Shown piece after piece: positions 24,555-33,301 of a stretch of DNA of 41,109 nt (position 1 is the stretch's first letter; every line of letters begins with the position of its first letter). The stretch covers positions 1 to 41,109 of the forward strand of contig JAHPYZ010000042.1 in the NCBI GenBank assembly GCA_019058425.1, read 5' to 3'. The DNA is from Promethearchaeota archaeon (GTDB taxonomy: Archaea; Asgardarchaeota; Lokiarchaeia; Sigyniarchaeales; SOKP01). The notes below the pieces were generated by a model. That model was not told the DNA's origin. It saw nothing but the letters and a program-made list of their open reading frames with translations, and did no database searches. Position numbers and translations under genes: made by a program.

Positions 24555-25709
24555 ATGGGAAATCAAATTAAAAAAGTAGGAATTCTAACAGGTGGTGGTG
24601 ACTGCCCAGGTTTAAATTCTGTTATCTATGGGATAATGTTAAAAGCATATGATGCAGGGATTGAATGTGTAGGAATTCTTAAAGGGTGGAAAGGTTTTTT
24701 AGAAAACGAAACAATTCCACTTGATATTGCAGAACATGATGACTTACATACTGTTGGTGGAACCATCCTATATACAAGTAGAACTAATCCATTTAAAGGG
24801 ATTGATTCAAAAGAAGAAAAGGCTAAAGAGTTAGCTAAGAAATTTGAGACTTTAGGAATTGATGCGTTAATCGCTATCGGGGGCGATGATACCTTAGGTG
24901 TAGCAGATAAAATGTATAAATATGGAAATGCTAAAGTAGTAGGTTGTCCAAAAACAATAGATAATGATCTTGCTGGAACACATTACACATTTGGGTTCTG
25001 GAGTGCTACACAGCTAGCTTCGAACGCAATGGATAATCTTACAACTACTGCACGCTCACATCAGAGAGTATTTGTAGTTGAGATAATGGGAAGAGACGCT
25101 GGTTTCTTAACAATGTATAGTGGAATATCTGCTGGTGCTGACATAATCTTGATTCCAGAGACTCCATTTGATTTAGAGAAAGATGTAGTTAATGTTTTAA
25201 AGGAAAGAGTTAATGCTGGTTATAAGCATCATATAATAGCGATATCTGAAGGAGCTTATCCAAACTCAGAATCACTAGGGAGAGATTTCAAAACTATTTC
25301 AAAAGAAACAATGGATAGGCTACCTAAAGATACATTTGGAAATCCATTACTAGTAAAATTGAATATGTCTCAAATAATCGTTGAAGAATTAAACTTACGA
25401 GAAGATTTAGCACAAGAATTTCAGAAAAATGGAGTAGACTTTGAGTGTAGAAATGTAGTTCTTGGCCATACTATGCGAGCAGGAACCCCAAATTCATTTG
25501 ATAGAATATTAGGATTAAGATTTGGCTTAGCCGCAATGAAACTTGTGATAGAAGGTAAATTTGGCAATATGGTATCTCTTCAAGGAAACAAAATTAAGAC
25601 TGTTCCATTATCAGAAGGAGTTGGAAAGAAATATATTACACCAGAAAATGATAAAATGGAATTACGTGATTTACTCGTAAAAATACGGTATATGTCAAAA
25701 AAAAAATAA
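24555..25709 (+). CDS. Phosphofructokinase, probably pyrophosphate-dependent
   Basis: A PfkA-family enzyme of 384 residues that phosphorylates fructose 6-phosphate. LTGGGDCPGLN (11-21) is the phosphate-donor loop, PKTIDND (132-138) the catalytic block and MGRDAGF (178-184) binds fructose phosphate. The two residues that set donor use are Asp112 in GGDDT (ATP enzymes have Gly) and Lys133 in PKTIDND (ATP enzymes have Gly). Both match the pyrophosphate-dependent type, so reversible, PPi-linked glycolysis is inferred. A small unknown gene follows 21 bp downstream. Confidence 0.92.
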   Translation: MGNQIKKVGILTGGGDCPGLNSVIYGIMLKAYDAGIECVGILKGWKGFLENETIPLDIAEHDDLHTVGGTILYTSRTNPFKGIDSKEEKAKELAKKFETLGIDALIAIGGDDTLGVADKMYKYGNAKVVGCPKTIDNDLAGTHYTFGFWSATQLASNAMDNLTTTARSHQRVFVVEIMGRDAGFLTMYSGISAGADIILIPETPFDLEKDVVNVLKERVNAGYKHHIIAISEGAYPNSESLGRDFKTISKETMDRLPKDTFGNPLLVKLNMSQIIVEELNLREDLAQEFQKNGVDFECRNVVLGHTMRAGTPNSFDRILGLRFGLAAMKLVIEGKFGNMVSLQGNKIKTVPLSEGVGKKYITPENDKMELRDLLVKIRYMSKKK

Positions 25710-25730
25710 GAAAATCAAAGGATTTCAATC

Positions 25731-26000
25731 ATGGATGAAATTAAAGGAATTCTTTTTTCTATAATGGAGGGAACAGGAACAAGATCGGAGGGTCCTACTT
25801 ATTTTATTAAACCATTAGATAACTATAAGAAGAGATGGTCGAAAATACTTGTCCGGAAAAAAACAAATTTATGGGAAGAAGATCCAGGATTACATAAATT
25901 TTTAGATAAAAAAGTATCGATAATCGGAGAAATAATCGAAACTAAGAGTACAATCACAGTTGACTATTCAAAATTAAGAATCTTGGAAGAAAATATATAA
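25731..26000 (+). CDS. Small hypothetical protein
   Basis: I do not recognise this 89-residue protein. It is soluble and mixed alpha/beta; the pattern DKKVSIIGEIIETKSTITVDYSKLRIL at the end looks like two or three beta strands of an OB-like barrel, and a central basic stretch is KKRWSKILVRKK. It begins with ATG 21 bp after the phosphofructokinase stop, so it is probably cotranscribed with it. Confidence 0.6.
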   Translation: MDEIKGILFSIMEGTGTRSEGPTYFIKPLDNYKKRWSKILVRKKTNLWEEDPGLHKFLDKKVSIIGEIIETKSTITVDYSKLRILEENI

Positions 26001-26172
26001 TAGAGTATTCTAATGTTTTCTACTAAACCATCTACAAAATTATAATTTCATAGCATCAAATCTTGCCTTAATATTCTTTTCAAAAATCTTTCGTGATATG
26101 AGATAAACAGTGGAATTTAAATCTCTTTATTAAAAAATAGTATAACAAACCATTTTAAAAGGTAAAAGAAAA

Positions 26173-27399
26173 ATGAAATTAAAAAACAAATCAGTTTTAT
26201 TACTACTCATTTTAGGAATAAGTTTTTCTTCGGGATTTATAACATTTGCTAATGCTTGTAAGAATGATGACATTAATCGTAATTTTGCAGAATGGAGATT
26301 TTCTAATAATCAACCATATTTATATGTCGAAGCAGATAATTACTACACTCTTGGATTATTAGAAGGGCAAAATTTAGCTTATCAAACAGCGTGGATGAAA
26401 CTTATGATCATGCTGCAGGCTCAAGAAATGGGACTGTCATATGATACTGCACTTTTTTATACTTTAGATTACCTTGAATTTATTCCTGAAGATTATTTAC
26501 TCGAGATGCAAGGAATAGCTGATGCAATTGATTTTGTCTCCATTTCATTTATGGGGAATACTTATGAAATATCAATTGATTTTATGGATGTATTAGCTCA
26601 AAATTGTTTCTGGGATATATATTATGGAAAAATTATTCCTATGTTTACAGGATATCCACAATCACCATTAATTGCAGGAGGATGCACTGCAATAGGATCT
26701 CATACTAATAAGAAAACAGTCTTCGGACAAACAATTGATCTTTCTCTATTAATGATGCCAACGGTATCTTGGGTTTATACAAAAATAAATAGCAAAAGAT
26801 TATTCTCATTTAGGATTGGTAGTATGTTAGCTATGGGTGGAATAAATAAATATGGACTTTCTATTTCTATTAATCTAATTGAAGTTTTTAATTACGGATG
26901 TTCAGGGATGCCTAAATCAATAATTTATAGGAGTGCATTAGAAAATGCTAGATCTGTTGGACAAGCAAAAAATATGATAATTTCTAATGATTTTACATTA
27001 GGTTGGAATTATATTATAAGAAATAGAAGAACAATAGTTGCAATTGAAACGATTCCTAATTCATTCTCATTAGAGAGAGTAAGAAGAGGAAGCTATACTT
27101 TTGACGCAAACATCTATGAAAATAATTTATTCAAAATGTTTATGATTTACCCAACAAAATATTTAGAAAGATATAATAGAGTTTCTGAATTATGTCATGC
27201 TTATAGTCAAGATGGAAATTTAAATATTAGAGACTTATTTAATATATTCTCAGATACTAAAATTTCAAGGAGATTTTCAACAGGAGAGCCAATGGAAGTA
27301 GGAACAGTGGGTTCTTTTTTTGTTAATCGCAAAAATAATGTTTATTTCTGTTTAGGAAATCCATTGGACTCAAGCTTAGGCTTTATAAAATTAATCTAA
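26173..27399 (+). CDS. Secreted C45-like (acyltransferase) Ntn hydrolase
   Basis: The 408-residue protein begins with a lysine-rich start and a hydrophobic segment (about 7-27), which is a signal peptide or anchor. The core resembles peptidase family C45, relatives of isopenicillin N acyltransferase. GGCTAIGSH (169-177) supplies the likely self-processing Gly170-Cys171 bond with Cys171 as nucleophile, and VFGQTIDL follows, in the place of the family G-x-N/T-x-D block. These enzymes hydrolyse or transfer amide-linked acyl groups. The substrate is unknown. It would act outside the cell membrane. It is monocistronic, with a TATA-like AT-rich stretch upstream. Confidence 0.7.
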   Translation: MKLKNKSVLLLLILGISFSSGFITFANACKNDDINRNFAEWRFSNNQPYLYVEADNYYTLGLLEGQNLAYQTAWMKLMIMLQAQEMGLSYDTALFYTLDYLEFIPEDYLLEMQGIADAIDFVSISFMGNTYEISIDFMDVLAQNCFWDIYYGKIIPMFTGYPQSPLIAGGCTAIGSHTNKKTVFGQTIDLSLLMMPTVSWVYTKINSKRLFSFRIGSMLAMGGINKYGLSISINLIEVFNYGCSGMPKSIIYRSALENARSVGQAKNMIISNDFTLGWNYIIRNRRTIVAIETIPNSFSLERVRRGSYTFDANIYENNLFKMFMIYPTKYLERYNRVSELCHAYSQDGNLNIRDLFNIFSDTKISRRFSTGEPMEVGTVGSFFVNRKNNVYFCLGNPLDSSLGFIKLI

Positions 27400-27481
27400 A
27401 TATTAGAAACAAAAAAAAACCCTATTAAATTCTTTTTTTTTAAACCGTTTAAGAATAAAGTTGAAGGAATGATCGTAAAAC

Positions 27482-27913
27482 TCAATCCTCTTGGTTTTCT
27501 TTAAGATATTTAATCGCCCTTATTAGAATGAGAGGGTTCTCATTAAAACTACCTAAAGCAGTATTACAATGGTGACATAGAATACCTCTGACCTTTCCTG
27601 TTTTATGGTCATGATCAATTCTAGGAGTATAATATATATGGTTTTGTTTCGGATTACTGTATATTTCATCAAATTTTCTTCCACATATAAGACACCGCCC
27701 ATCTTGTTCATTTAACATCTTTATGTACCTTTTTAAAGAGATATTAAACTTCTTTACTTTGTGTCTTATTTTATCATAATCTTTCTTGCATTCTTTACAC
27801 CAAGCATCAAGACCATCTTTTCTGTTACTATATCTATAAAAAAACTTAGGCAAAGCAGGATAAGTTTGTTTGCATTTAGAACACTTTTTAAGATTATCGG
27901 TACTTTTAATCAT
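27482..27913 (-). CDS. HNH endonuclease, recombination endonuclease VII type
   Basis: The 143-residue protein has a zinc knuckle of C11-x2-C14 and C39-x2-C42 at the N-terminus, then the catalytic unit C74-x2-C77, D100-H101-D102-H103 and C113-H114-H115-C116-N117 (RIDHDHKTGKVRGILCHHCN). This matches phage T4 endonuclease VII-like HNH nucleases, which cut branched DNA and are often carried by phages, introns or free-standing mobile genes. No phage or intron genes flank it, so it is likely a lone selfish or domesticated nuclease. It runs opposite to its neighbours. Confidence 0.85.
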   Translation of the reverse strand: MIKSTDNLKKCSKCKQTYPALPKFFYRYSNRKDGLDAWCKECKKDYDKIRHKVKKFNISLKRYIKMLNEQDGRCLICGRKFDEIYSNPKQNHIYYTPRIDHDHKTGKVRGILCHHCNTALGSFNENPLILIRAIKYLKENQED

Positions 27914-28305
27914 GGTTATACTGAAAACTTTAAAGATTTCTAATATTTATCTTATACAGTAAAATCATAAGAAGCTATTCGTATTTAATTCAGTATAGAG
28001 TTATACTTTTTCTATTTACTCTAAAAAAAGTGCAAAAGCATATTTCTATAAAGTATGATTTTGACGCCTCTTCAATTTCGAACTCCCGTTCAAAAATATA
28101 AAAACCAGATCTAATTTTAGTAGTTTAAGTTGAGTTTTTAAAGTTCAAAGTTCGTTCCAAGTTCAACATTTTAAACTATATATTCCTAAAACGATTATTT
28201 TTAATACAGTATAGCATACTTATGGAATATTTTCGCATTTATTATATTTCTAAAAACTATACCTCTATAATTTTAAAAATTTAAATCTTAATAAGATGAC
28301 GTATC
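27914..28305. other. AT-rich intergenic region with short GTTC repeats
   Basis: No gene is visible here. A near-palindrome TTCGAACTCCCGTTCAA lies at 28077-28093. At 28141-28166 there are three closely spaced copies of AGTTC. A 16-bp element shared with the next gene's paralogue sits at 28246-28261. Confidence 0.4.
28246..28261 (+). promoter_or_regulatory. Shared upstream element of the first MFS gene
   Basis: ATTTCTAAAAACTATA ends 45 bp before the ATG at 28306. The identical 16 bases occur at nearly the same distance before the second MFS gene. It may be a core promoter or operator. Confidence 0.5.
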
Positions 28306-29574
28306 ATGTTTACAAAAATTAAAAGTACATATAAGGAATATCCAGCTGCATTTAAGGTGTTAATACTTGCCACATTCATTGATCGTTTAGGAAATTTTTT
28401 ACTATTCCCCTTTTTCGCATTATATATTACCGAACGTTTTGGAGTAGGAATGGTTGAAGTAGGATTCCTCTTTACGATCTTTGCCGCAGGTAATTTGTTT
28501 GGTAGTACAATTGGAGGGGCTTTAGCCGATAAATATGGGCGTCGCGCAATGACATTATTTGGTTTAGTTGTTAGTGGGATAGGAAATATCTCTATGGGAT
28601 TAGCGAATAATCTAACTGTTTTCTATTCACTCGCCATATTTTTGGGGTTAATAGGAAATTTTGGAGGTCCAGCACGACAAGCAATGGTAGCAGATCTACT
28701 TCCACCAGAACAACGAGCAGAAGGATATGGAATTTTACGAATAGCGCTTAATCTTGCAGCAACAATAGGTCCTAGCCTCGGTGGACTATTAGTAGCTTAC
28801 TCTTATATGACGTTATTCATTGCAGATGCGATAACTAGCATAATCACTGCCATTATTGTATATACTGTAATTCCTGAGACAAAACCACAAAAAAGAGATG
28901 ATGAACCAGAAGATTCAGTAATGAAAACTTTCATTGGATATAAAGAAGTCTTAAAAGACTGGGTATTTGTACTGTTTCTTTTAGTTTCAGCAGTAATAGT
29001 GTTAGTATATATGAATATGAATAGTATATTATCAGTATTCCTACGAGATGTTCATGGGTTCCCAGCACAGGGCTTTGGATTAATGTTAAGTATGAATGCG
29101 ATTATGGTAGTCTTCTTTCAATTCTGGATAACAAGGAGGATTTCAAAATATGCTCCCATGAAAGTAATGGCTTTTGGCGCAATTTTTCTTTTGATTGGTT
29201 TTGGTATGTATGGTTTTGTCTCGGAAGTGTATATGTTTTTTATTGCCATGGCAATTATCACGATAGGAGAAATGATTGTATTTCCTGTTGGTCAAGTTGC
29301 AGCTGCATCTTTTGCTCCTGAAGATAAACGAGGACGATATATGGCAGTATATGGCTTTCAATGGGCAATTCCAAATTTATTTGGTGTTTTAGTCATGGGA
29401 TTAGTTATGGAATACATTGGACCAAATTGGGTATGGTATTTAGCAGCGATTTTATCTTTGATTTCGATAATAGGCTTTTGGTTACTTCATGGGGTAACAA
29501 AGAAACGCTTTTCAAAAGAGGAAGAACCTATCAAAGAAGAATTCCTTGAATATAGTATCTCCTCAATCGAATGA
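28306..29574 (+). CDS. MFS transporter (first of a tandem pair)
   Basis: A 12-helix major facilitator of 422 residues. The loop between helices 2 and 3 has the MFS signature GGALADKYGRRAMTLFG, and helix 1 starts DRLGNFLLFPFFALYI. The middle loop is charged (ETKPQKRDDEPEDSVMKT). It resembles bacterial/archaeal MdtH- or DHA1-type exporters; the substrate is unknown. About 180 bp after it comes a close paralogue, most likely from tandem duplication. Confidence 0.88.
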   Translation: MFTKIKSTYKEYPAAFKVLILATFIDRLGNFLLFPFFALYITERFGVGMVEVGFLFTIFAAGNLFGSTIGGALADKYGRRAMTLFGLVVSGIGNISMGLANNLTVFYSLAIFLGLIGNFGGPARQAMVADLLPPEQRAEGYGILRIALNLAATIGPSLGGLLVAYSYMTLFIADAITSIITAIIVYTVIPETKPQKRDDEPEDSVMKTFIGYKEVLKDWVFVLFLLVSAVIVLVYMNMNSILSVFLRDVHGFPAQGFGLMLSMNAIMVVFFQFWITRRISKYAPMKVMAFGAIFLLIGFGMYGFVSEVYMFFIAMAIITIGEMIVFPVGQVAAASFAPEDKRGRYMAVYGFQWAIPNLFGVLVMGLVMEYIGPNWVWYLAAILSLISIIGFWLLHGVTKKRFSKEEEPIKEEFLEYSISSIE

Positions 29575-29691
29575 TAAATTTTTTTTTATCCTTATTTTGA
29601 AACTGTTACAATATTGTACTATGTAGGAGTAAAATACCAATAATTTTAAACACATTAATAGATTTATATAGATATATTCTATGAAGAGTAA

Positions 29692-29707
29692 ATTTCTAAA
29701 AACTATA
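29692..29707 (+). promoter_or_regulatory. Shared upstream element of the second MFS gene
   Basis: Same 16 bases, ATTTCTAAAAACTATA, ending 46 bp before the ATG at 29753. The conserved distance to the start codon suggests a functional promoter or operator rather than chance. Confidence 0.5.
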
Positions 29708-29752
29708 ACACTATACTCTTTATTATAAAACTCTTAATTAGGAAAGTTATTC

Positions 29753-31024
29753 ATGTTCACAAAGTTTAAACTAGCATATAAGGAATATTCTAATTCATTC
29801 AAAGTACTAGTACTAGCTTCTTTCATTGATATGTTAGGAGGTTTCCTCTTAATGCCTTTTTTTGCCATATATATTACTACACGTTTTGGAGTTGGGATGA
29901 CTCAAGTAGGATTCCTATTTACAATGTTCTCTGCAGGAGGTATCTTTGGCGGAATGATTGGCGGTGCATTAGCTGATAAATATGGGCGTCGTACAATGCT
30001 TTTGCTGGGATTAATGATAAGTGGTATCGGAAGTATTTTTATGGGATTAGCAGACAGTTTAACTATGTTCCTCATCCTAGCAGGAATTTTAGGAATAATG
30101 GGTAGTTTTGGAGGGCCTGCACGACAAGCAATGGTAGTAGATTTACTCCCAGAGGAAAAACAAGCAGAAGGATTTGGAATTATGAGAATTGCAATGAATC
30201 TTGCGGCAACAGGCGGTCCTATTCTTGGTGGTTTTATAGCTTCTCAATCATACATGTTGTTGTTTATATTTGATGCTATAAGCAGTCTTATTACCGCGGT
30301 GATTGTATTTACTGTCATCCCAGAAACAAAACCTGAATCACCAGAAGATAAACCGGAAGAATCTGTTATGAAAACTATGAGTGGATATAAGGAAGTTTTG
30401 AAAGATGGAGTTTTTATGTCATTTATCGCTGTATGCACCATATTGGTTTTAGTGTATATGCAAATGAATAGTACTCTATCTGTATTTTTACTGACTGTAC
30501 ATGGATTCCCACTACAAAGTTTTGGACTATTATTGAGTATGAATGCTCTTATGGTTGTCCTATTTCAATTTTGGATAGCTAAAAAGATATCAAAGTATGC
30601 ACCTATGAAGGTAATAGCGATTGGAGCCTTGTTTTATATGGTTGGATTTGGAATGTACGGATTTGTTTCTGCTATTTACCTATTTTTTATTGCTATGATA
30701 ATTATCACTATTGGGGAGATGATAGTTACTCCCATTAAACAGACTGCAGTGGCAATATTTGCTCCTGAAGATAAGAGAGGGCGCTATATGGCAATGTTTG
30801 GTTTTTCTTGGATGATTCCAAATTTATTTGGTGTTTTAGTTGCTGGACTCATAATGGATAATATAGGACCAAATTGGGTTTGGTATATAGTAGGGATTTT
30901 ATCACTAGTTTCAGTACTTGGATTTTGGTCCCTTAATGGAGCTACAAAAAGGCGCTTTTCAAAAGAAAAGAAAGTGAAAGATGAGGATCTGCGTGAACTT
31001 GAAAAGGAAATATCTATGAAATAA
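29753..31024 (+). CDS. MFS transporter (second of a tandem pair)
   Basis: The paralogue of the previous gene, 423 residues, aligns with it along its entire length with few gaps. It has GGALADKYGRRTMLLLG in the 2-3 loop, DMLGGFLLMPFFAIYI in helix 1 and the same middle loop with an E-S-V-M-K-T end. Lysine replaces other residues in helix 10 (TPIKQTAVAIFAPEDKRGRYMA). The divergence is large enough to exclude a recent duplication, so the two could differ in substrate. Confidence 0.88.
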   Translation: MFTKFKLAYKEYSNSFKVLVLASFIDMLGGFLLMPFFAIYITTRFGVGMTQVGFLFTMFSAGGIFGGMIGGALADKYGRRTMLLLGLMISGIGSIFMGLADSLTMFLILAGILGIMGSFGGPARQAMVVDLLPEEKQAEGFGIMRIAMNLAATGGPILGGFIASQSYMLLFIFDAISSLITAVIVFTVIPETKPESPEDKPEESVMKTMSGYKEVLKDGVFMSFIAVCTILVLVYMQMNSTLSVFLLTVHGFPLQSFGLLLSMNALMVVLFQFWIAKKISKYAPMKVIAIGALFYMVGFGMYGFVSAIYLFFIAMIIITIGEMIVTPIKQTAVAIFAPEDKRGRYMAMFGFSWMIPNLFGVLVAGLIMDNIGPNWVWYIVGILSLVSVLGFWSLNGATKRRFSKEKKVKDEDLRELEKEISMK

Positions 31025-31041
31025 AACCCTTCCACTATAAG

Positions 31042-32193
31042 TTAAGATTCAATTTCAAATACTATATTGAGATATTCATATTTAGAATTAAGTAATTTCA
31101 AAACTTTTCTTGTAAAATTTCTTAGATTCTCTGCATGATTCCTCTTTTCTTCTTTCTGTTCAAGCAAAAAATCATGAATCATATTCCTCGTCTCATTAGG
31201 TCCATTTTCTTTTAAGTATCTCATCCAATGAATTGATATTTTACAAATTTTTTCTAAATTCTCTTCTGAATACTCCTCTACATCAAGAATTTTTTCATGA
31301 TGTCTATTAATAGCATTACTTACTCTTTCCAAGTAATCTGCAGTGCCTAATGAATATCTACACAAGCTAATCAGATTTGAAGTGATTCTAGAGTTCCTTG
31401 TGTTAGTCGCGGCTTCAAAAGATTCCCAGACATCATTCCATTCGGAATCTACGCCATCTATAAGCTCTCTATTATATAAAGCAACATTCATGATATCACT
31501 AAGATCAACATCATGACCTCTTTTCAATTTTTTATTGAATATCTCTTTCAAACCTGTTCCCTCGAGATAACTACCAGCACCAAAATCTAACAATTGATTT
31601 AAATTATTAGCTGCACAGAGAGCTTCATATCTTACTTCACCGGTATCAGGATTAGTCCACTGAATTTGTTTTTCAAATTCACCAGTTTCTTTGTTCTTTA
31701 TCCACCCACATTCTTTTAAAGCATGGTCTAAAATACCTACCTGAAAACACCAGAAATCTATATCATCAGTAAAGCGTTTCCTCCTCCAATCTCTTGATGT
31801 AAATTTACTTAGGTATAATTTTAAAGTACCTCGAACCATTGCTTTCTTTCCGTCTTTTAAAGCTTTTTTAGCACTTTCACAGTACGGATTACTTGAATCT
31901 TCAGTACAACTATCGATATAATTTAAAACTTTCCTCGCTTCACTTGCTACAATATCACAAGGAATTCTCCCATCAGAAGGATAATTTCTTGATCCTCCGT
32001 CAAGATATTTTTTAAATAACTCTAAATCATTATCAGGGATTTTATACCAAGGATTATTAAACATATTCTTAGTGAATTTATAGTGAGTAAAACCCTTTTC
32101 GTCTTTTCTAGTTTTTTCTATTAAAGGTGAAACATCTCTAAGATTATCTCCTTTATGAACAGCATCTGCTTTAGTATCCCAAACTGTAGTCAT
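31042..32193 (-). CDS. Unrecognised protein with nucleotidyltransferase-like motif
   Basis: I do not recognise this 383-residue protein. It is soluble and mainly helical. A candidate nucleotidyltransferase core is AMVRGTLKLYLSKF followed by RKRFTDDIDFW (about 138-149), comparable with the glycine helix and T-x-D-I-D motif of AbiEii-type enzymes, but the usual G-S/G-G pair is only R-G-T. The sequence after it (NPDTGEVRYEALCAANNLNQLL) looks conserved in character. The C-terminal third is a charged helical bundle. It is convergent with the second MFS gene, 17 bp away, and divergent from the zinc-ribbon gene. Annotation as a nucleotidyltransferase is only a possibility. Confidence 0.55.
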   Translation of the reverse strand: MTTVWDTKADAVHKGDNLRDVSPLIEKTRKDEKGFTHYKFTKNMFNNPWYKIPDNDLELFKKYLDGGSRNYPSDGRIPCDIVASEARKVLNYIDSCTEDSSNPYCESAKKALKDGKKAMVRGTLKLYLSKFTSRDWRRKRFTDDIDFWCFQVGILDHALKECGWIKNKETGEFEKQIQWTNPDTGEVRYEALCAANNLNQLLDFGAGSYLEGTGLKEIFNKKLKRGHDVDLSDIMNVALYNRELIDGVDSEWNDVWESFEAATNTRNSRITSNLISLCRYSLGTADYLERVSNAINRHHEKILDVEEYSEENLEKICKISIHWMRYLKENGPNETRNMIHDFLLEQKEEKRNHAENLRNFTRKVLKLLNSKYEYLNIVFEIES

Positions 32194-32260
32194 ACGAGAT
32201 AGTATATTGAATGTAATTTTTAAAAATTGCTAATTTAAAATATAAAATTAATTTTTAAAC

Positions 32261-32986
32261 ATGGAATCTATTGGTATTATATCATTAATCATAAAAGAAC
32301 ATAAAATGAATTTATTTACATTATTCACATTAACTCCTTGGGATTCATTGAATTCAGATACTTTAACTGAAGTTAAATTATACTCATTGAAAAATATATT
32401 TAAAACATTTCCTGTAATTGAACCTGAGTTTTTTGATGACTTGCTATCAAACTTATATAAATTCAAACATTATTCCTGGGTTGAGTGCATTAAAAGAATT
32501 GTTGGGCCTAGTGATGAAGATTATGATATTAAACCATGGAATTTAATATGGGGTATGGATAATGAAAGAAGGATGTTCCAATTCTTATTTCAAAAAGTTA
32601 AAGATGAAATTAAAAATTCAAAGGCAACATTAGTAGCATTAGCTCCGCCAGAACTAGGTAAATTATTTAGTCAGCATAAAGAAGAGGCAATATTACGAAC
32701 TTTTTCTTTACTAAATAATCCAAAAAAAATGAAATTCCTAATGGTTTTAGCACCTAAGGGAAAATCTATTGCTGAAGAACAGCAATTATTCCAAATAAAC
32801 AAAGAAACTTTAGAGAAACTCAAATTTGAGAAAATTCTTAAGCAGATACCAAATATAAAGGGTGAGTGGATCAATGTACAATCACCACGTTGTTCCAACT
32901 GTAAAAGAGAGATTAAAGAGATAAAGGGTTTGAATGTGGGATATCTTAAATTTAAATGTCCGTATTGTGGGCATCAAAATGGATGA
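32261..32986 (+). CDS. Zinc-ribbon protein with TrmB-like sensor region
   Basis: The 241-residue protein ends in a C4 zinc ribbon, C211-x2-C214 and C233-x2-C236 (PRCSNC and KCPYCGHQNG). The middle part, LIWGMDNERRMFQFLFQKVKDEIKNSKATLVALAPPELGKLF, resembles the phospholipase-D-like effector domain of TrmB regulators (W-x-I-x-G, then a helix and an A-x-x-x-I-x-I-x-x-P strand); that match is an inference. No N-terminal winged helix is evident: the first 90 residues are of unknown fold. A decayed copy of the zinc ribbon occurs at 35937-36038. A start at ATG 32261 is used; an internal ATG at residue 16 is possible. Confidence 0.6.
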   Translation: MESIGIISLIIKEHKMNLFTLFTLTPWDSLNSDTLTEVKLYSLKNIFKTFPVIEPEFFDDLLSNLYKFKHYSWVECIKRIVGPSDEDYDIKPWNLIWGMDNERRMFQFLFQKVKDEIKNSKATLVALAPPELGKLFSQHKEEAILRTFSLLNNPKKMKFLMVLAPKGKSIAEEQQLFQINKETLEKLKFEKILKQIPNIKGEWINVQSPRCSNCKREIKEIKGLNVGYLKFKCPYCGHQNG

Positions 32987-33050
32987 CTTATTTTAACTTT
33001 TATATAATAATAAAGGATTACCAAAAGTGAAACAATTGTGTAACAAAAAA

Positions 33051-33104
33051 GGTTCCTCTCGGATATGAGGCGTGGAGTGACCGAGAAAAAAGTCCGATTG
33101 AACC
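33051..33104. ncRNA. Candidate structured RNA
   Basis: A GC-richer island in AT-rich intergenic DNA. GGTTC (33051-33055) pairs with GAACC (33100-33104), and TCTCGG (33057-33062) with CCGAGA (33081-33086), leaving an 18-base apical loop and a 13-base strand on one side. CCTC/GAGG is a competing short helix. On the plus strand a TATA-like TTTATATA lies about 45 bp upstream; on the minus strand the hairpin is followed directly by six T residues, as in a terminator. Strand and class are unclear. Confidence 0.4.
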
Positions 33105-33301
33105 ATAAAATTAATATTCAGGGTTTTTCTCCAATGATTTGAAAAATCTACATCTAATATTATGAAAAACTCTAATCAAATCAACTTTTACTCATACCAT
33201 ATTAACATATAATTTATTACAGAAATATTTAAAATTTAAATAACCATTATTATTATAGATTAAAGTTTGGACGAAAATTTCAAAAGGAAAGAATCTCATA
33301 G

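Noticed and set aside
28077..28110. T-arm-like sequence CGGGAGTTCGAA on the minus strand, as a possible tRNA remnant
   Set aside because: No complementary T-stem strand, acceptor stem or anticodon arm is found nearby.
33051..33104. C/D or H/ACA guide RNA identity for the structured element
   Set aside because: No RUGAUGA plus CUGA pair, and no clear pseudouridylation pocket with ACA at the right distance; kept only as a generic candidate RNA.
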